Of a stretch of DNA of 64,000 nucleotides, positions 51,041 through 59,292 are shown piece after piece. The position numbers were made by a program, and so were the translations under genes. Under the pieces are notes generated by a model. It was not told the origin of the DNA and did no database searches. It saw nothing but the letters and a program-made list of their open reading frames with translations. The stretch is from contig NZ_CP063982.1 of NCBI RefSeq assembly GCF_022811525.1, forward strand, positions 248,001 to 312,000. The letters run 5' to 3'. How positions within the stretch are numbered: position 1 is the stretch's first letter; each line of letters begins with the position of its first letter. This DNA is from Orrella daihaiensis. GTDB taxonomy: Bacteria; Pseudomonadota; Gammaproteobacteria; Burkholderiales; Burkholderiaceae_B.

Positions 51041-51361
51041 ATGATGATCAGCGAAAGACTTAAAGTAGCGCGCTTACGTGTGGGTTTATCACAAGAAAAG
51101 CTTGGTAAGCTAGCGGGTATTGACCCAACATCTGCAAGCGCGCGCATGAACCAGTACGAGCGTGGCAAGCACTCACCGGATTACCGTCTGATGTGCAAAG
51201 TCGCCGAAATCCTGAACATGCCAGTTAGTTGGTTTTACACGCAGGATGACGACATGGCTCGCTTGCAAGAGATTTTCTTTAACTTGTCGCCTGACGCACG
51301 TCGTGACCTGCTCGCGCATGCTGAAGCAACCGGACAGAACTCGGTCAGTGGCTTTGCCTGA
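51041..51361 (+). CDS. XRE family helix-turn-helix regulator
   Basis: Small DNA-binding protein of 106 aa. The HTH is ISERLKVARLRVGLSQEKLG followed by KLAGIDPTSASARMNQYERG, a lambda-repressor-like five-helix domain (residues 3-65). The C-terminal 40 residues (DDDMARLQEIFFNLSPDARR) are helical and may dimerise. No toxin or phage gene is adjacent, so it is not evidently an antitoxin or phage repressor. Two in-frame ATG codons (51041, 51044) compete; a G-rich run lies just upstream. Confidence 0.82.
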   Translation: MMISERLKVARLRVGLSQEKLGKLAGIDPTSASARMNQYERGKHSPDYRLMCKVAEILNMPVSWFYTQDDDMARLQEIFFNLSPDARRDLLAHAEATGQNSVSGFA

Positions 51362-51409
51362 TCGACTCGTCTGAGAAGCGTGTATGGCGTCATTGCCAGG
51401 AATCATTAG

Positions 51410-52177
51410 ATGCAACGCGCCGAACTGCAACGCTGGTTAGATACAACGCTGGAATCCACCCGGTTCTCGGACTACTGCCCCAATGGGCTACAGGTCGAGG
51501 GTAGGACCGAAATCAACAAGTTGGTGACTGGAGTGACTGCGAGTCAAGCGTTGCTTGACCGCGCAGTGGCGCTACAGGCTGATGCCATCCTGGTGCATCA
51601 TGGCTGGTTCTGGCGCGGTGAGGATCCGACCATTCGTGGCACTCGCAAACAACGTATTGCCACGGCTTTGGCGAGTGATCTGAATGTATTTGCCTATCAC
51701 TTGCCGCTGGATGCGCACCCGACATTGGGTAACAACGCCCAACTGGCCAAGGTCCTTGGACTACAAGTTGAGCTCGACGCTCAGGCTAACCCGGTGACTG
51801 GCGGGGCAAAGGGACTCATTTGGTTTGGTGCACCGCAAACCCCCGTCACGTTGGGGCAGTTTGTTGCTAACACCAATCACGCTTTGAACCGACCCGCGGT
51901 GTTTATCGGTGATGCTGATCGACCCTGCAAGCGTGTTGCCTGGTGCACGGGTGGTGCACAAGGCATGTTTGAGGCAGCAATCGACGCCGGGGTGGATGTC
52001 TACATTACTGGCGAGATATCTGAGCCCAATGCTCACCTGGCGCGTGAAAGCGGTGTGGGCTTCATTGCGGCAGGACATCATGCAACCGAACGCTACGGGG
52101 TAAAAGCGCTCGGTGAAGCGATTGCGGCCGAATTCGATGTCGAAGTGTTGTTTTTTGACATCGACAATCCGGCCTAA
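51410..52177 (+). CDS. Nif3-like dinuclear metal centre protein
   Basis: Protein of 255 aa of the NIF3/YbgI family, toroidal hexamers with a two-metal site. Metal-binding residues are in AILVHHGWFWRGE, VFAYHLPLDAHPTLGNNAQL and the C-terminal AGHHATERYGVKAL. YbgI-type proteins have been described as GTP cyclohydrolase-like or peptidase-like, but the biological role is unsettled. In many betaproteobacteria it sits close to mscL and petABC, as here. Confidence 0.92.
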   Translation: MQRAELQRWLDTTLESTRFSDYCPNGLQVEGRTEINKLVTGVTASQALLDRAVALQADAILVHHGWFWRGEDPTIRGTRKQRIATALASDLNVFAYHLPLDAHPTLGNNAQLAKVLGLQVELDAQANPVTGGAKGLIWFGAPQTPVTLGQFVANTNHALNRPAVFIGDADRPCKRVAWCTGGAQGMFEAAIDAGVDVYITGEISEPNAHLARESGVGFIAAGHHATERYGVKALGEAIAAEFDVEVLFFDIDNPA

Positions 52178-52182
52178 TCGAG

Positions 52183-52641
52183 TCAGCTTTGCTGTTTTTT
52201 CAAGAGATCTCTGATTTCAGTCAAGAGAACCACCTCTTGCGCGGTGGGCGCAGCCGTTGCTTCTTGCTCCTTCTCAAAACGTGCCCGGGCCGTGCTGACG
52301 GCCTTGACCATCCAGAAGATGACAAAGGCTAACAGGACAAAATTCAATAGGATGGTCAAAAAGTTACCCCAGGCGAAAAGCGTTGCGCCCGCGGCACTTA
52401 ATTCAGCATAGGTTTCTGGGCCAGCGTAGCCAGCTGGTTTGGATAACACAATGAATTTATTGGAAAAATCTGCTGAGCCGCCGACCAGAAAGTTAATGAT
52501 CGGCATCACAATGTCTTTCACCATCGAATCAACGATTTTGGAGAAAGCAGCGCCGATGATAATACCAACGGCTAAGTCGATGACATTGCCACGCATGGCA
52601 AAAGATTTGAACTCTGACAATATTCCTTTGACTGAAGCCAC
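52183..52641 (-). CDS. mscL: Large-conductance mechanosensitive channel
   Basis: Pentameric pressure-release channel of the inner membrane. The N-terminal amphipathic helix and first membrane helix are GILSEFKSFAMRGNVIDLAV and GIIIGAAFSKIVDSMVKDIV; the second helix is GNFLTILLNFVLLAFVIFWM. The C-terminal cytoplasmic bundle is present. The start is GTG 52641 with AAGGAG 8 nt upstream. Length 152 aa. Convergent with the Nif3-like gene (5-nt gap). Confidence 0.96.
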   Translation of the reverse strand: MASVKGILSEFKSFAMRGNVIDLAVGIIIGAAFSKIVDSMVKDIVMPIINFLVGGSADFSNKFIVLSKPAGYAGPETYAELSAAGATLFAWGNFLTILLNFVLLAFVIFWMVKAVSTARARFEKEQEATAAPTAQEVVLLTEIRDLLKKQQS

Positions 52642-52686
52642 GTTTGTTCTCCTTGATAGTGGTCAATTGGTGGTTCAACACGGCGG

Positions 52687-52692
52687 TATAAT
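52687..52692 (+). promoter_or_regulatory. Candidate -10 box of the petABC promoter
   Basis: TATAAT lies 66 nt upstream of the petA start in the mscL-petA intergenic region. No good -35 is at the usual distance, so activator dependence or chance are both possible. Confidence 0.4.
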
Positions 52693-52758
52693 ATTGGACG
52701 ATCATAAATTTGTGTCATTAGATTCCGGTTTTAGGAAATCACAACCAAGGATTATGTG

Positions 52759-53403
52759 ATGAGTCAGGATTCAACGGTTAACCAAGACGCTGAGGGTTCC
52801 GCACCACTGGAACTACCTAGCGATCCACAGCGCCGCTTCTGGATTGGCGCAACCTGTGCGGCCGGTGGTGTTGCGGGTGCCGCCGTAGCGGTGCCATTTG
52901 TGGGCAGCTTCGCTCCTTCTGAAAAAGCGCGTGCAGCGGGTGCGCCCGTCGAAGTCGACATCAGCACCATCCCGCCTGGTCAAATGCGCACTTACGAGTG
53001 GCGTGGCAAACCAGTCTGGGTGATTCATCGCACGCCGGAAATGCTCGAAGGGCTCTCCAAAGTGAATGGTGACTTGGCTGATCCCAATTCTGATCGTCCC
53101 GGATACACGCCACCCTACGCCAAGAACGAGTGGCGCTCACGCAAACCTGAATTGTGGGTGGGCGTTGGCATTTGCACACACCTAGGCTGTTCGCCAACAC
53201 CGCGATTTGAGCCGGGTGCTCAGCCTAGTCTGCCCGATGATTGGCAGGGCGGCAGTCTTTGCCCTTGTCATGGCTCGTGGTTTGACATGGCCGGCCGTGT
53301 CTACAAGAACAAACCTGCACCTGACAACTTGGAAGTGCCGCCATATCAATACATCAGTGATTCCAAGATTGTGATTGGGGTTGATGAAGATAACCCGGCC
53401 TAA
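52759..53403 (+). CDS. petA: Ubiquinol-cytochrome c reductase iron-sulfur subunit (Rieske)
   Basis: 2Fe-2S subunit of the bc1 complex, 214 aa from ATG 52759. An RR motif (PQRRFWIGATCAAGGVAGAA) precedes the single membrane anchor, fitting Tat-dependent insertion. Cluster ligands are C139 and H141 in CTHLGC and C168 and H171 in CPCHGSWFD, with C144 and C170 as the disulfide. A GTG codon lies directly upstream but ATG is preferred. Confidence 0.97.
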   Translation: MSQDSTVNQDAEGSAPLELPSDPQRRFWIGATCAAGGVAGAAVAVPFVGSFAPSEKARAAGAPVEVDISTIPPGQMRTYEWRGKPVWVIHRTPEMLEGLSKVNGDLADPNSDRPGYTPPYAKNEWRSRKPELWVGVGICTHLGCSPTPRFEPGAQPSLPDDWQGGSLCPCHGSWFDMAGRVYKNKPAPDNLEVPPYQYISDSKIVIGVDEDNPA

Positions 53404-53461
53404 ATTGCCTAAGCTAGTGCTGTTTGTTGACATTGGATTGAAAGACTGAAAGGAGCCGTTT

Positions 53462-54841
53462 ATGGCTGGCGAGAAGAACGTCGAAACAACGGGTTTGCTA
53501 GGGTGGATTGACCGCCGATTCCCGCTGACGTCGATGGTAAAGGAGCATTTGTCTGAGTACTATGCGCCCAAAAATTTCAACTTCTGGTATTTCTTTGGTT
53601 CGCTAGCGATGCTGGTGTTGGTAATCCAGATTGTGACTGGAATTTTTTTGGTGATGCATTACAAGCCGGATGCGCAATTAGCATTTGATTCGGTCGAATA
53701 CATTATGCGCGAGGTGCCGGGAGGCTGGTTCATCCGCTACATGCACTCTACAGGCGCCTCGATGTTCTTTGTCGTGGTGTATCTGCACATGACGCGCGCC
53801 TTGATATATGGCTCTTACCGCAAACCACGCGAGTTGGTGTGGATCTTTGGTGTGGGCATCTTCTTGGCACTGATGGCTGAAGCGTTCATGGGTTACCTAT
53901 TGCCCTGGGGTCAGATGTCTTACTGGGGTGCGCAGGTGATTGTTAACCTATTTGCTGCTGTGCCATTGATTGGACCCGACTTGGCCATTTGGATCCGCGG
54001 CGACTATGTGGTGTCTGATGCGACGCTGAACCGATTCTTCTCCTTACATGTGATCGCTATCCCATTGGTTTTGCTGGGCCTAGTGGTGGCTCACATCATT
54101 GCCTTGCACGAGGTGGGTTCAAACAATCCCGATGGTATCGACATCAAGGAAAAGAAAGACAAGTACGGGCGTCCGCTGGATGGTATCCCCTTCCATCCCT
54201 ATTACACCGTGCATGACATTCTTGGTGTGGCGGGCTTCCTAATCGTCTTTATGGCCATCGTATTCTTTGCGCCAGAAATGGGCGGTTACTTCCTGGAGTT
54301 CAACAACTTCTTGCCAGCTGATCCGCTAAAGACACCGCCGCACATTGCACCGGTCTGGTATTTCACGCCTTTCTACTCAATGTTGCGCGCCACGACTGAT
54401 CAGTTCACTTGGGTGATGGCAGCAGGTGCAGTTGTTGCCGCGCTGGTTTTGTTCTTAAAGTGTAAAGGCGCTGCCAAACTGATTGTTCCGGTAATTTTGA
54501 TTGCATTGGCTGTTTCGTTCCGCATCATCGATGCCAAGTTCTGGGGTGTGGTGGTGATGGGCGGTGCGGTTGTGCTGTTGTTCTTCTTGCCATGGCTCGA
54601 CTACAGCCCGGTCCGTTCAATCCGTTATCGTCCAGACTGGCACAAGTGGGTTTATGGGATCTTCTTTGTGAACTTTCTCATCTTGGGCTATCTGGGCACG
54701 CAGGCGCCAACAGACGTGTTTAACCTGATGTCACAAATTGGTACGGTTATCTACCTGGCATTCTTCTTCCTGATGCCGGTGTGGAGTCGTATGGGCACGT
54801 TCAAGCCAGTGCCTGACCGTGTTGTTTACCATGCCCATTGA
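53462..54841 (+). CDS. petB: Ubiquinol-cytochrome c reductase cytochrome b
   Basis: Eight-helix subunit holding both b haems and the quinone sites, 459 aa, the long fused type. Haem histidines are in RYMHSTGASMFFVVVYLHMT and FFSLHVIAIPLVLLGLVVAH; the Qo-site PEWY-type motif reads APVWYFTPF, with V in place of the usual E. The C-terminal hydrophobic extension after DYSPVRSIRYRP is typical of proteobacteria. AGGAG lies 8 nt before the ATG. Ends before petC with overlap of the open frame but not of the chosen start. Confidence 0.96.
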   Translation: MAGEKNVETTGLLGWIDRRFPLTSMVKEHLSEYYAPKNFNFWYFFGSLAMLVLVIQIVTGIFLVMHYKPDAQLAFDSVEYIMREVPGGWFIRYMHSTGASMFFVVVYLHMTRALIYGSYRKPRELVWIFGVGIFLALMAEAFMGYLLPWGQMSYWGAQVIVNLFAAVPLIGPDLAIWIRGDYVVSDATLNRFFSLHVIAIPLVLLGLVVAHIIALHEVGSNNPDGIDIKEKKDKYGRPLDGIPFHPYYTVHDILGVAGFLIVFMAIVFFAPEMGGYFLEFNNFLPADPLKTPPHIAPVWYFTPFYSMLRATTDQFTWVMAAGAVVAALVLFLKCKGAAKLIVPVILIALAVSFRIIDAKFWGVVVMGGAVVLLFFLPWLDYSPVRSIRYRPDWHKWVYGIFFVNFLILGYLGTQAPTDVFNLMSQIGTVIYLAFFFLMPVWSRMGTFKPVPDRVVYHAH

Positions 54842-54857
54842 GCCAGAGAGAGACGTG

Positions 54858-55709
54858 ATGAAATTAATGAATAAGCTCCTTGGTGCTATCGTTGTATCCT
54901 TGACCTGTTCAGTTGCCATGGCGGCAGGCAGTTCTTATCCTTTGGACAAAGCACCACCCAAACTGAACGATCAAGCCGCCTTGCAAAATGGCGCCAAGAT
55001 CTTTGTGAATCACTGCTTGAATTGCCACAGTGCCAAGTCGCTGCGCTACAACAAATTGCGCGACATCGGCTTGACCGATCAGCAGATCAAGGAAAGTCTG
55101 TTGTTCACCGGTGAGAAAGTAGGTGACATGATGACCATCGCGATGACTGTGCAAGATGGGGCGCGATGGTTCGGTGCTGCACCTCCCGACTTGTCAGTGA
55201 TCGCTCGTGCCAAGTCAATTAATGCAGGCCCCCCGGGTGGTGACTACATCTACACCTACATGCGTACGTTCTATCGCGATACGACTAACGCAACGGGCTG
55301 GAACAACCTTGCCTTTCCCAACGCCGGTATGCCTCATGTCCTATGGGATCAACAGGGTCCTCGTGAGTTGACATCGACCTTGATCCATCAAGTGCCTAAA
55401 GACGGCAAGATGGTCTGGGAGAAACTCACCAAGCAGTATGACGCTCAGGGGTACTGGACGGCCAAGGCTGAAACTCTCGATAATTACTCGGGCCCCGGTG
55501 GCGAAACCCATACGTTCAAGGCACTTGACCCCAAAAAAGCTGCCCAGTACGACAAGGACATGGGTGACTTGGCTGCATTTATGACTTGGATGGCTGAACC
55601 TGTTCAGCTTGAGCGCAAGAAGATTGGTGTTTGGGTGTTAATTTTCTTGGGTCTGTTTTTTGTAGTGGCATGGCGCCTTAACGCGACATACTGGAAACAC
55701 GTCCGTTAA
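54858..55709 (+). CDS. petC: Ubiquinol-cytochrome c reductase cytochrome c1
   Basis: c-type cytochrome of the bc1 complex, 283 aa from ATG 54858. A signal peptide ends at AMAAGSSYP. The haem-binding motif is CLNCH at residues 53-57, with GAAPPDLSVIARAK and the methionine-bearing region (NAGMPHVLW) further on. A C-terminal membrane anchor is IGVWVLIFLGLFFVVAWRLN. The frame is open to 54819, inside petB. A terminator follows. Confidence 0.95.
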   Translation: MKLMNKLLGAIVVSLTCSVAMAAGSSYPLDKAPPKLNDQAALQNGAKIFVNHCLNCHSAKSLRYNKLRDIGLTDQQIKESLLFTGEKVGDMMTIAMTVQDGARWFGAAPPDLSVIARAKSINAGPPGGDYIYTYMRTFYRDTTNATGWNNLAFPNAGMPHVLWDQQGPRELTSTLIHQVPKDGKMVWEKLTKQYDAQGYWTAKAETLDNYSGPGGETHTFKALDPKKAAQYDKDMGDLAAFMTWMAEPVQLERKKIGVWVLIFLGLFFVVAWRLNATYWKHVR

Positions 55710-55724
55710 AATCCACTACTTCGG

Positions 55725-55758
55725 GCCAGCACCTGCCTTAAGGCTGGTGCTGGCTTTT
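55725..55758 (+). terminator. Rho-independent terminator after petC
   Basis: GCCAGCACC (55725-55733) pairs with GGTGCTGGC (55746-55754); an inner GCC/GGC (55735-55737 with 55742-55744) continues the stem after a T-T mismatch, and TTTT follows. It lies 15 nt after the petC stop. Confidence 0.85.
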
Positions 55759-55810
55759 GTCATTTGATTTGATTCGTTATTAATTTTCTGATTCAGGACG
55801 GTACCTCACC

Positions 55811-56422
55811 ATGATGGTCCTTTACTCCGGCACGACCTGCCCGTTTTCGCATCGCTGCCGCTTTGCCCTCTATGAAAAAGATATGGACTTTGAGGTGCAG
55901 GATATTGACCTGTACAACAAGCCTGAAGACATCAGTGTCATGAACCCCTACGGCCAGGTGCCAATTCTGGTTGAACGTGACTTGATCCTGTACGAGTCCA
56001 ATATCATCAATGAGTACATCGATGAACGGTTTCCGCATCCACAACTGATGCCAGCCGATCCAGTGATGCGTGCGCGTACTCGCTTGTTCTTGTTCAACTT
56101 TGAAAAAGAACTGTTCGTGCACGTGGCGCTCTTGGAGGACAGGACCGCGCGTGCAGATACCAAGCGTCTTGACGCTGCTCGGGCTGCTATCCGTGATCGT
56201 TTGTCACAACTTGCGCCCTTGTTGATCAAGAACAAGTACATGTTGGGTGACGAATTCACCATGCTTGATGTGGCGATGGCACCGTTGCTTTGGCGCTTGG
56301 ATCACTACGGCATCGAGCTTCCAAAAACTGCGGCGCCGATCCAAAAATATGGGGAAAGAATTTTTTCCCGCCCGGCGTACATTGAGGCACTGACTCCCTC
56401 TGAAAAAGTGATGCGTCGATAG
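55811..56422 (+). CDS. sspA: Stringent starvation protein A (GST-fold)
   Basis: RNA polymerase-associated protein with a glutathione S-transferase fold, 203 aa. The thioredoxin-like N-terminal half is MVLYSGTTCPFSHRCRFALY and NPYGQVPILVERDLILYESN; the C-terminal helical half includes DEFTMLDVAMAPLLWRLDHY. SspA lacks GST activity in E. coli and acts as a transcription factor in stationary phase. Located after petABC and before sspB as in most betaproteobacteria. Confidence 0.93.
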   Translation: MMVLYSGTTCPFSHRCRFALYEKDMDFEVQDIDLYNKPEDISVMNPYGQVPILVERDLILYESNIINEYIDERFPHPQLMPADPVMRARTRLFLFNFEKELFVHVALLEDRTARADTKRLDAARAAIRDRLSQLAPLLIKNKYMLGDEFTMLDVAMAPLLWRLDHYGIELPKTAAPIQKYGERIFSRPAYIEALTPSEKVMRR

Positions 56423-56428
56423 ACTGGG

Positions 56429-56878
56429 ATGTCGTCAATGCCTGAAACATCGACAAAGCCTTATTTCCTGCGCGCGTTATACGAGTGGGCGACTGACAAT
56501 GGTTATACGCCCCATATTGTCGTGCAGGTCAATAACGCTTGCCGTGTGCCTGCGGCATTTGTACAGGATGGTCAAATCACACTGAACATCGGTCATCTGG
56601 CTACAGGAGGCCTGGTGATTGGTAACGAACTCATCGAGTTTCAGGCTCGCTTTGGTGGTAAGGCAGAGCATATCTCGGTACCCGTGGCGGCAGTGACAGC
56701 CATTTATGCCCGTGAGACAGGCACAGGCATGGGGTTTGAGGTGGATGAAACCACTACATCCGAGACTGTCCTAGAGACCGATGGCAATCTTCAAGCGAGT
56801 GTTCAGGATGCTGACTCCCCCGAGCAAATTGGCACTGATGAGAAGTCAAAGCGCCCGAGTTTGCGCATCGTGAAGTAA
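56429..56878 (+). CDS. sspB: ClpXP protease specificity-enhancing factor SspB
   Basis: Adaptor that delivers ssrA-tagged proteins to ClpXP, 149 aa. The substrate-binding domain is KPYFLRALYEWATDNGYTPH with VNNACRVPAAFVQDGQITLN and RFGGKAEHISVPVAAVTAIY. After an acidic linker the short C-terminal ClpX-binding tail RPSLRIVK ends the protein, as in E. coli SspB. Start ATG 56429; ATG 56438 is also possible. Six nt after sspA. Confidence 0.95.
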   Translation: MSSMPETSTKPYFLRALYEWATDNGYTPHIVVQVNNACRVPAAFVQDGQITLNIGHLATGGLVIGNELIEFQARFGGKAEHISVPVAAVTAIYARETGTGMGFEVDETTTSETVLETDGNLQASVQDADSPEQIGTDEKSKRPSLRIVK

Positions 56879-56915
56879 ATCTAGGGTGTGATTTAGTCAA
56901 ATTCGAATAATCTTT

Positions 56916-56921
56916 TACAAT
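56916..56921 (+). promoter_or_regulatory. Candidate -10 box of the tRNA-Thr promoter
   Basis: TACAAT 32 bases before the tRNA; with 17-nt spacing the -35 position reads TTAGTC, a poor match. A GTCCGC stretch follows, where transcription would start. Confidence 0.35.
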
Positions 56922-56952
56922 ACGTCCGCTTTGTTTTGAAAAGCGATCAAAT

Positions 56953-57028
56953 GCCGGTGTAGCTCAGTTGGTAGAGCAGCGCACTTGTAATGCGAAGGTC
57001 GAGGGTTCAACTCCTTTCACCGGCACCA
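56953..57028 (+). tRNA. tRNA-Thr (anticodon TGT)
   Basis: A 76-nt cloverleaf with encoded CCA. Acceptor GCCGGTG pairs with CACCGGC (57018-57024), followed by A and CCA. D arm GCTC...GAGC; anticodon loop CTTGTAA with TGT at 56986-56988; T loop TTCAACT. The T stem contains two G-T pairs. No mobile element is inserted at its 3' end. Confidence 0.97.
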
Positions 57029-57117
57029 ATCCTCACTCGGGAACACGCCCGACGCCCCGGCTCTATCCCACTAAGGGAATGAGCATTCATCAAACTCTGT
57101 TAAGTCCAGCGCGTCAG

Positions 57118-58137
57118 TTACTTGAACCGGCTCGCAAGTCTCGCAGACATTGCCTGATTTCTGAGCGTAATTGGTGAATAGCCGTAAAACGACTTGAAGA
57201 GCGAGCTGAAATTGCTTATGTGGGGGTAACCCAGTTTGGCGGCTATTTCGGAGATCTGTAATTTGCTTTGTGTAATTTGTTCATGAGCCAGGGCCAGTCT
57301 CTGTTCGCGGATGAATTGAGCGACGCTCATCCCGTACTTGCGCACGAACGCCATGTTCATGGATTTTGGTGACACACCGAACAATTTAGCTAAGCCAACA
57401 ACGGTATGGGGTTCAGTGATGTTGGTTGATAGGTAATCGAATAGCGCCTGCGTGTCGAATGACTTTCCGATTTGTTTAGGCGTCTTGAGACGGCTTAGAT
57501 GACCTATCAAGCCCTCAAGGAACTCGAGGGCCTTGTTCTGAGCATGCAGTTTTTGCAGTGACGAGTCGAGTCTGTAGTCGAAACAGTATTTCAGTGGCGC
57601 AATGACGTTTGATGGTAGCGCATAAACCCGATTGGGCGATCTGCATTGAGCCTGTAAGTCGTCAGTGAGCTCCTGTCCAATAAGCCTGAACAAAGAGGAT
57701 TTACTGGCATGCAAGTAGAGTATCTCAATCACCGGCACACGATCGAAGATAACCTCTGCAGCGGACATCTCTTGCCACTGTAACAGTGTCCGTCCAGGCT
57801 CGATGCGACTAATGATCGGCTTGATGTGGTCGTGGCGAACCATACCACCAGAAAGAACGCTGCTCATTAAGAGCGATTCTTCCTTCATTTTTAGTTCGAG
57901 GTAAACACTGACGGGATTGGTACTGGCCTCGACGTTGAATCTAAACATGGAGTGATGCAGGCTGATACCGCTTGCGAGCTTGATGCTCGTAAATTCGCCC
58001 TGGCCGATGTGCGCAGGTAACGGATATCGCACAGAGAACAAATCATTCTCGGGGTAACGGTCATTCAGTGTGGAATCAACAAGCAGTTGGTCCCCGACTT
58101 TCCACTGGGTCTTGTATGAAGCAACGGGTGTCTGCAT
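57118..58137 (-). CDS. AraC family transcriptional regulator
   Basis: Regulator of 339 aa. The C-terminal double helix-turn-helix (about residues 235-335) reads VVGLAKLFGVSPKSMNMAFV, then RKYGMSVAQFIREQRLALAH, and ISEIAAKLGYPHISNFSSLF with KSFYGYSPITLR. The N-terminal 220 residues have no family I recognise and probably sense a ligand. It is divergent from the sulfurtransferase gene across 233 bp, so it may control the catabolic-looking genes 58.4-61.7 kb; this is inferred from position. Confidence 0.87.
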   Translation of the reverse strand: MQTPVASYKTQWKVGDQLLVDSTLNDRYPENDLFSVRYPLPAHIGQGEFTSIKLASGISLHHSMFRFNVEASTNPVSVYLELKMKEESLLMSSVLSGGMVRHDHIKPIISRIEPGRTLLQWQEMSAAEVIFDRVPVIEILYLHASKSSLFRLIGQELTDDLQAQCRSPNRVYALPSNVIAPLKYCFDYRLDSSLQKLHAQNKALEFLEGLIGHLSRLKTPKQIGKSFDTQALFDYLSTNITEPHTVVGLAKLFGVSPKSMNMAFVRKYGMSVAQFIREQRLALAHEQITQSKLQISEIAAKLGYPHISNFSSLFKSFYGYSPITLRNQAMSARLASRFK

Positions 58138-58370
58138 GCCAGATACATTAGCGATGTTTGCATTGCATACATGATGGCATAAATCAATAAAAATGGGAAA
58201 AATTCATAACTGTTGGCAAGCAGGACTTAGTGGGACGAAATGGCCATCTAAATGTTTCGCCTTTCAAATGATCGAGGGGAAACAGCGATGTTCGGATGAC
58301 TGCCGCTCAAAGCCAATTTGCCAGAACGACCGCTACCCGTTAATCTGCAGCTCTCGCTTTGGAGGCTACG

Positions 58371-59231
58371 ATGAGTTATCAAACTCTTATTTCTGTTGCT
58401 GAGTTGGGCCTGTTGTTGCGTGACAATCCAAACAGCCTCGTGTTACTTGACGCGAGCCACGACCTGTTTGATCCCAATTTGGGGCGACGTCAGTACGAGG
58501 CAGGGCATCTACCGGGCGCACGGTTTGTGTCGTTAGATAGCGATGTGGGTGGTAAAAAAACCGGTCGTAACGGAAGACATCCACTGCCAGAGCGGCAAGA
58601 CGTGGTCGCCGTGATGCAACGCCTTGGTGTCAGCGATGGTGATCAGGTTGTGGTCTATGACCAATGCGAAAGCGTTCATGCCAGCCGGGTTTGGTGGACA
58701 TTGAATTGGTTAGGTCATCGCAACGTCGCTGTATTGAACGGTGGCCTGAAGGCCTGGAAAGACTCGGGCGGTGCGCTCGAGTCTGGCGTGTCTCCGACAG
58801 TGACGGCAGGCAATTTTAGTGATCGTGGTGAGGGCATGACCGTCGTTTCCTACGAGGACGTACTAGACAACATCTCTAGCCAGGAAAAGCTCGTGATGGA
58901 TGCTCGTTCGGAGGATCGATTTGCTGGCCAGAATGAGACGCTTGACCCTGTTGGTGGACACATACCTGGTGCCATTAATCGTTTTTACAAACACAACTTA
59001 AACGCAGACGGGACCTTCAAAACGCCTGAGCAATTGACCGTAGAGTTTCAGGCTCAAATTGGTGCTCGTAGAGCTGAGTATCTGATCATGCAATGTGGCT
59101 CAGGTGTGTCGGCCTGCCATAACCTACTGGCCTTGCATATGATCGGACTAGGTACGGCGCCTCTATATGTGGGTTCTTGGAGCGAATGGTGTTCGCGCGA
59201 GGGTGCCCCAATTGCAACAGGATCTGCCTGA
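58371..59231 (+). CDS. 3-mercaptopyruvate sulfurtransferase-like rhodanese
   Basis: Two-domain rhodanese of 286 aa. The inactive first domain has LVLLDASHDLF and YEAGHLPGARFVSLD; the second ends in the active-site loop with C242 in QCGSGVSACHNL. The CGSGVxA loop is that of mercaptopyruvate sulfurtransferases (SseA type), where thiosulfate sulfurtransferases have CRKGVT. Start ATG 58371 is fixed by GGAGG at 58361-58365. First of three closely spaced plus-strand genes. Confidence 0.9.
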   Translation: MSYQTLISVAELGLLLRDNPNSLVLLDASHDLFDPNLGRRQYEAGHLPGARFVSLDSDVGGKKTGRNGRHPLPERQDVVAVMQRLGVSDGDQVVVYDQCESVHASRVWWTLNWLGHRNVAVLNGGLKAWKDSGGALESGVSPTVTAGNFSDRGEGMTVVSYEDVLDNISSQEKLVMDARSEDRFAGQNETLDPVGGHIPGAINRFYKHNLNADGTFKTPEQLTVEFQAQIGARRAEYLIMQCGSGVSACHNLLALHMIGLGTAPLYVGSWSEWCSREGAPIATGSA

Positions 59232-59292
59232 CGCGTTGTGAGGCCCGCCATTGTTTTAAATTGGGTCGGTTATTCGCTTGCGTGAGCCAACC

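Noticed and set aside
57029..57117. Possible integration site at the 3' end of tRNA-Thr
   Set aside because: No integrase gene, no repeat of the tRNA 3' end in the following sequence and no change in gene type at the boundary.
58193..58402. 69-codon plus-strand frame before the sulfurtransferase gene
   Set aside because: Runs into the sulfurtransferase start, which has its own GGAGG site; composition is unlike a real protein.
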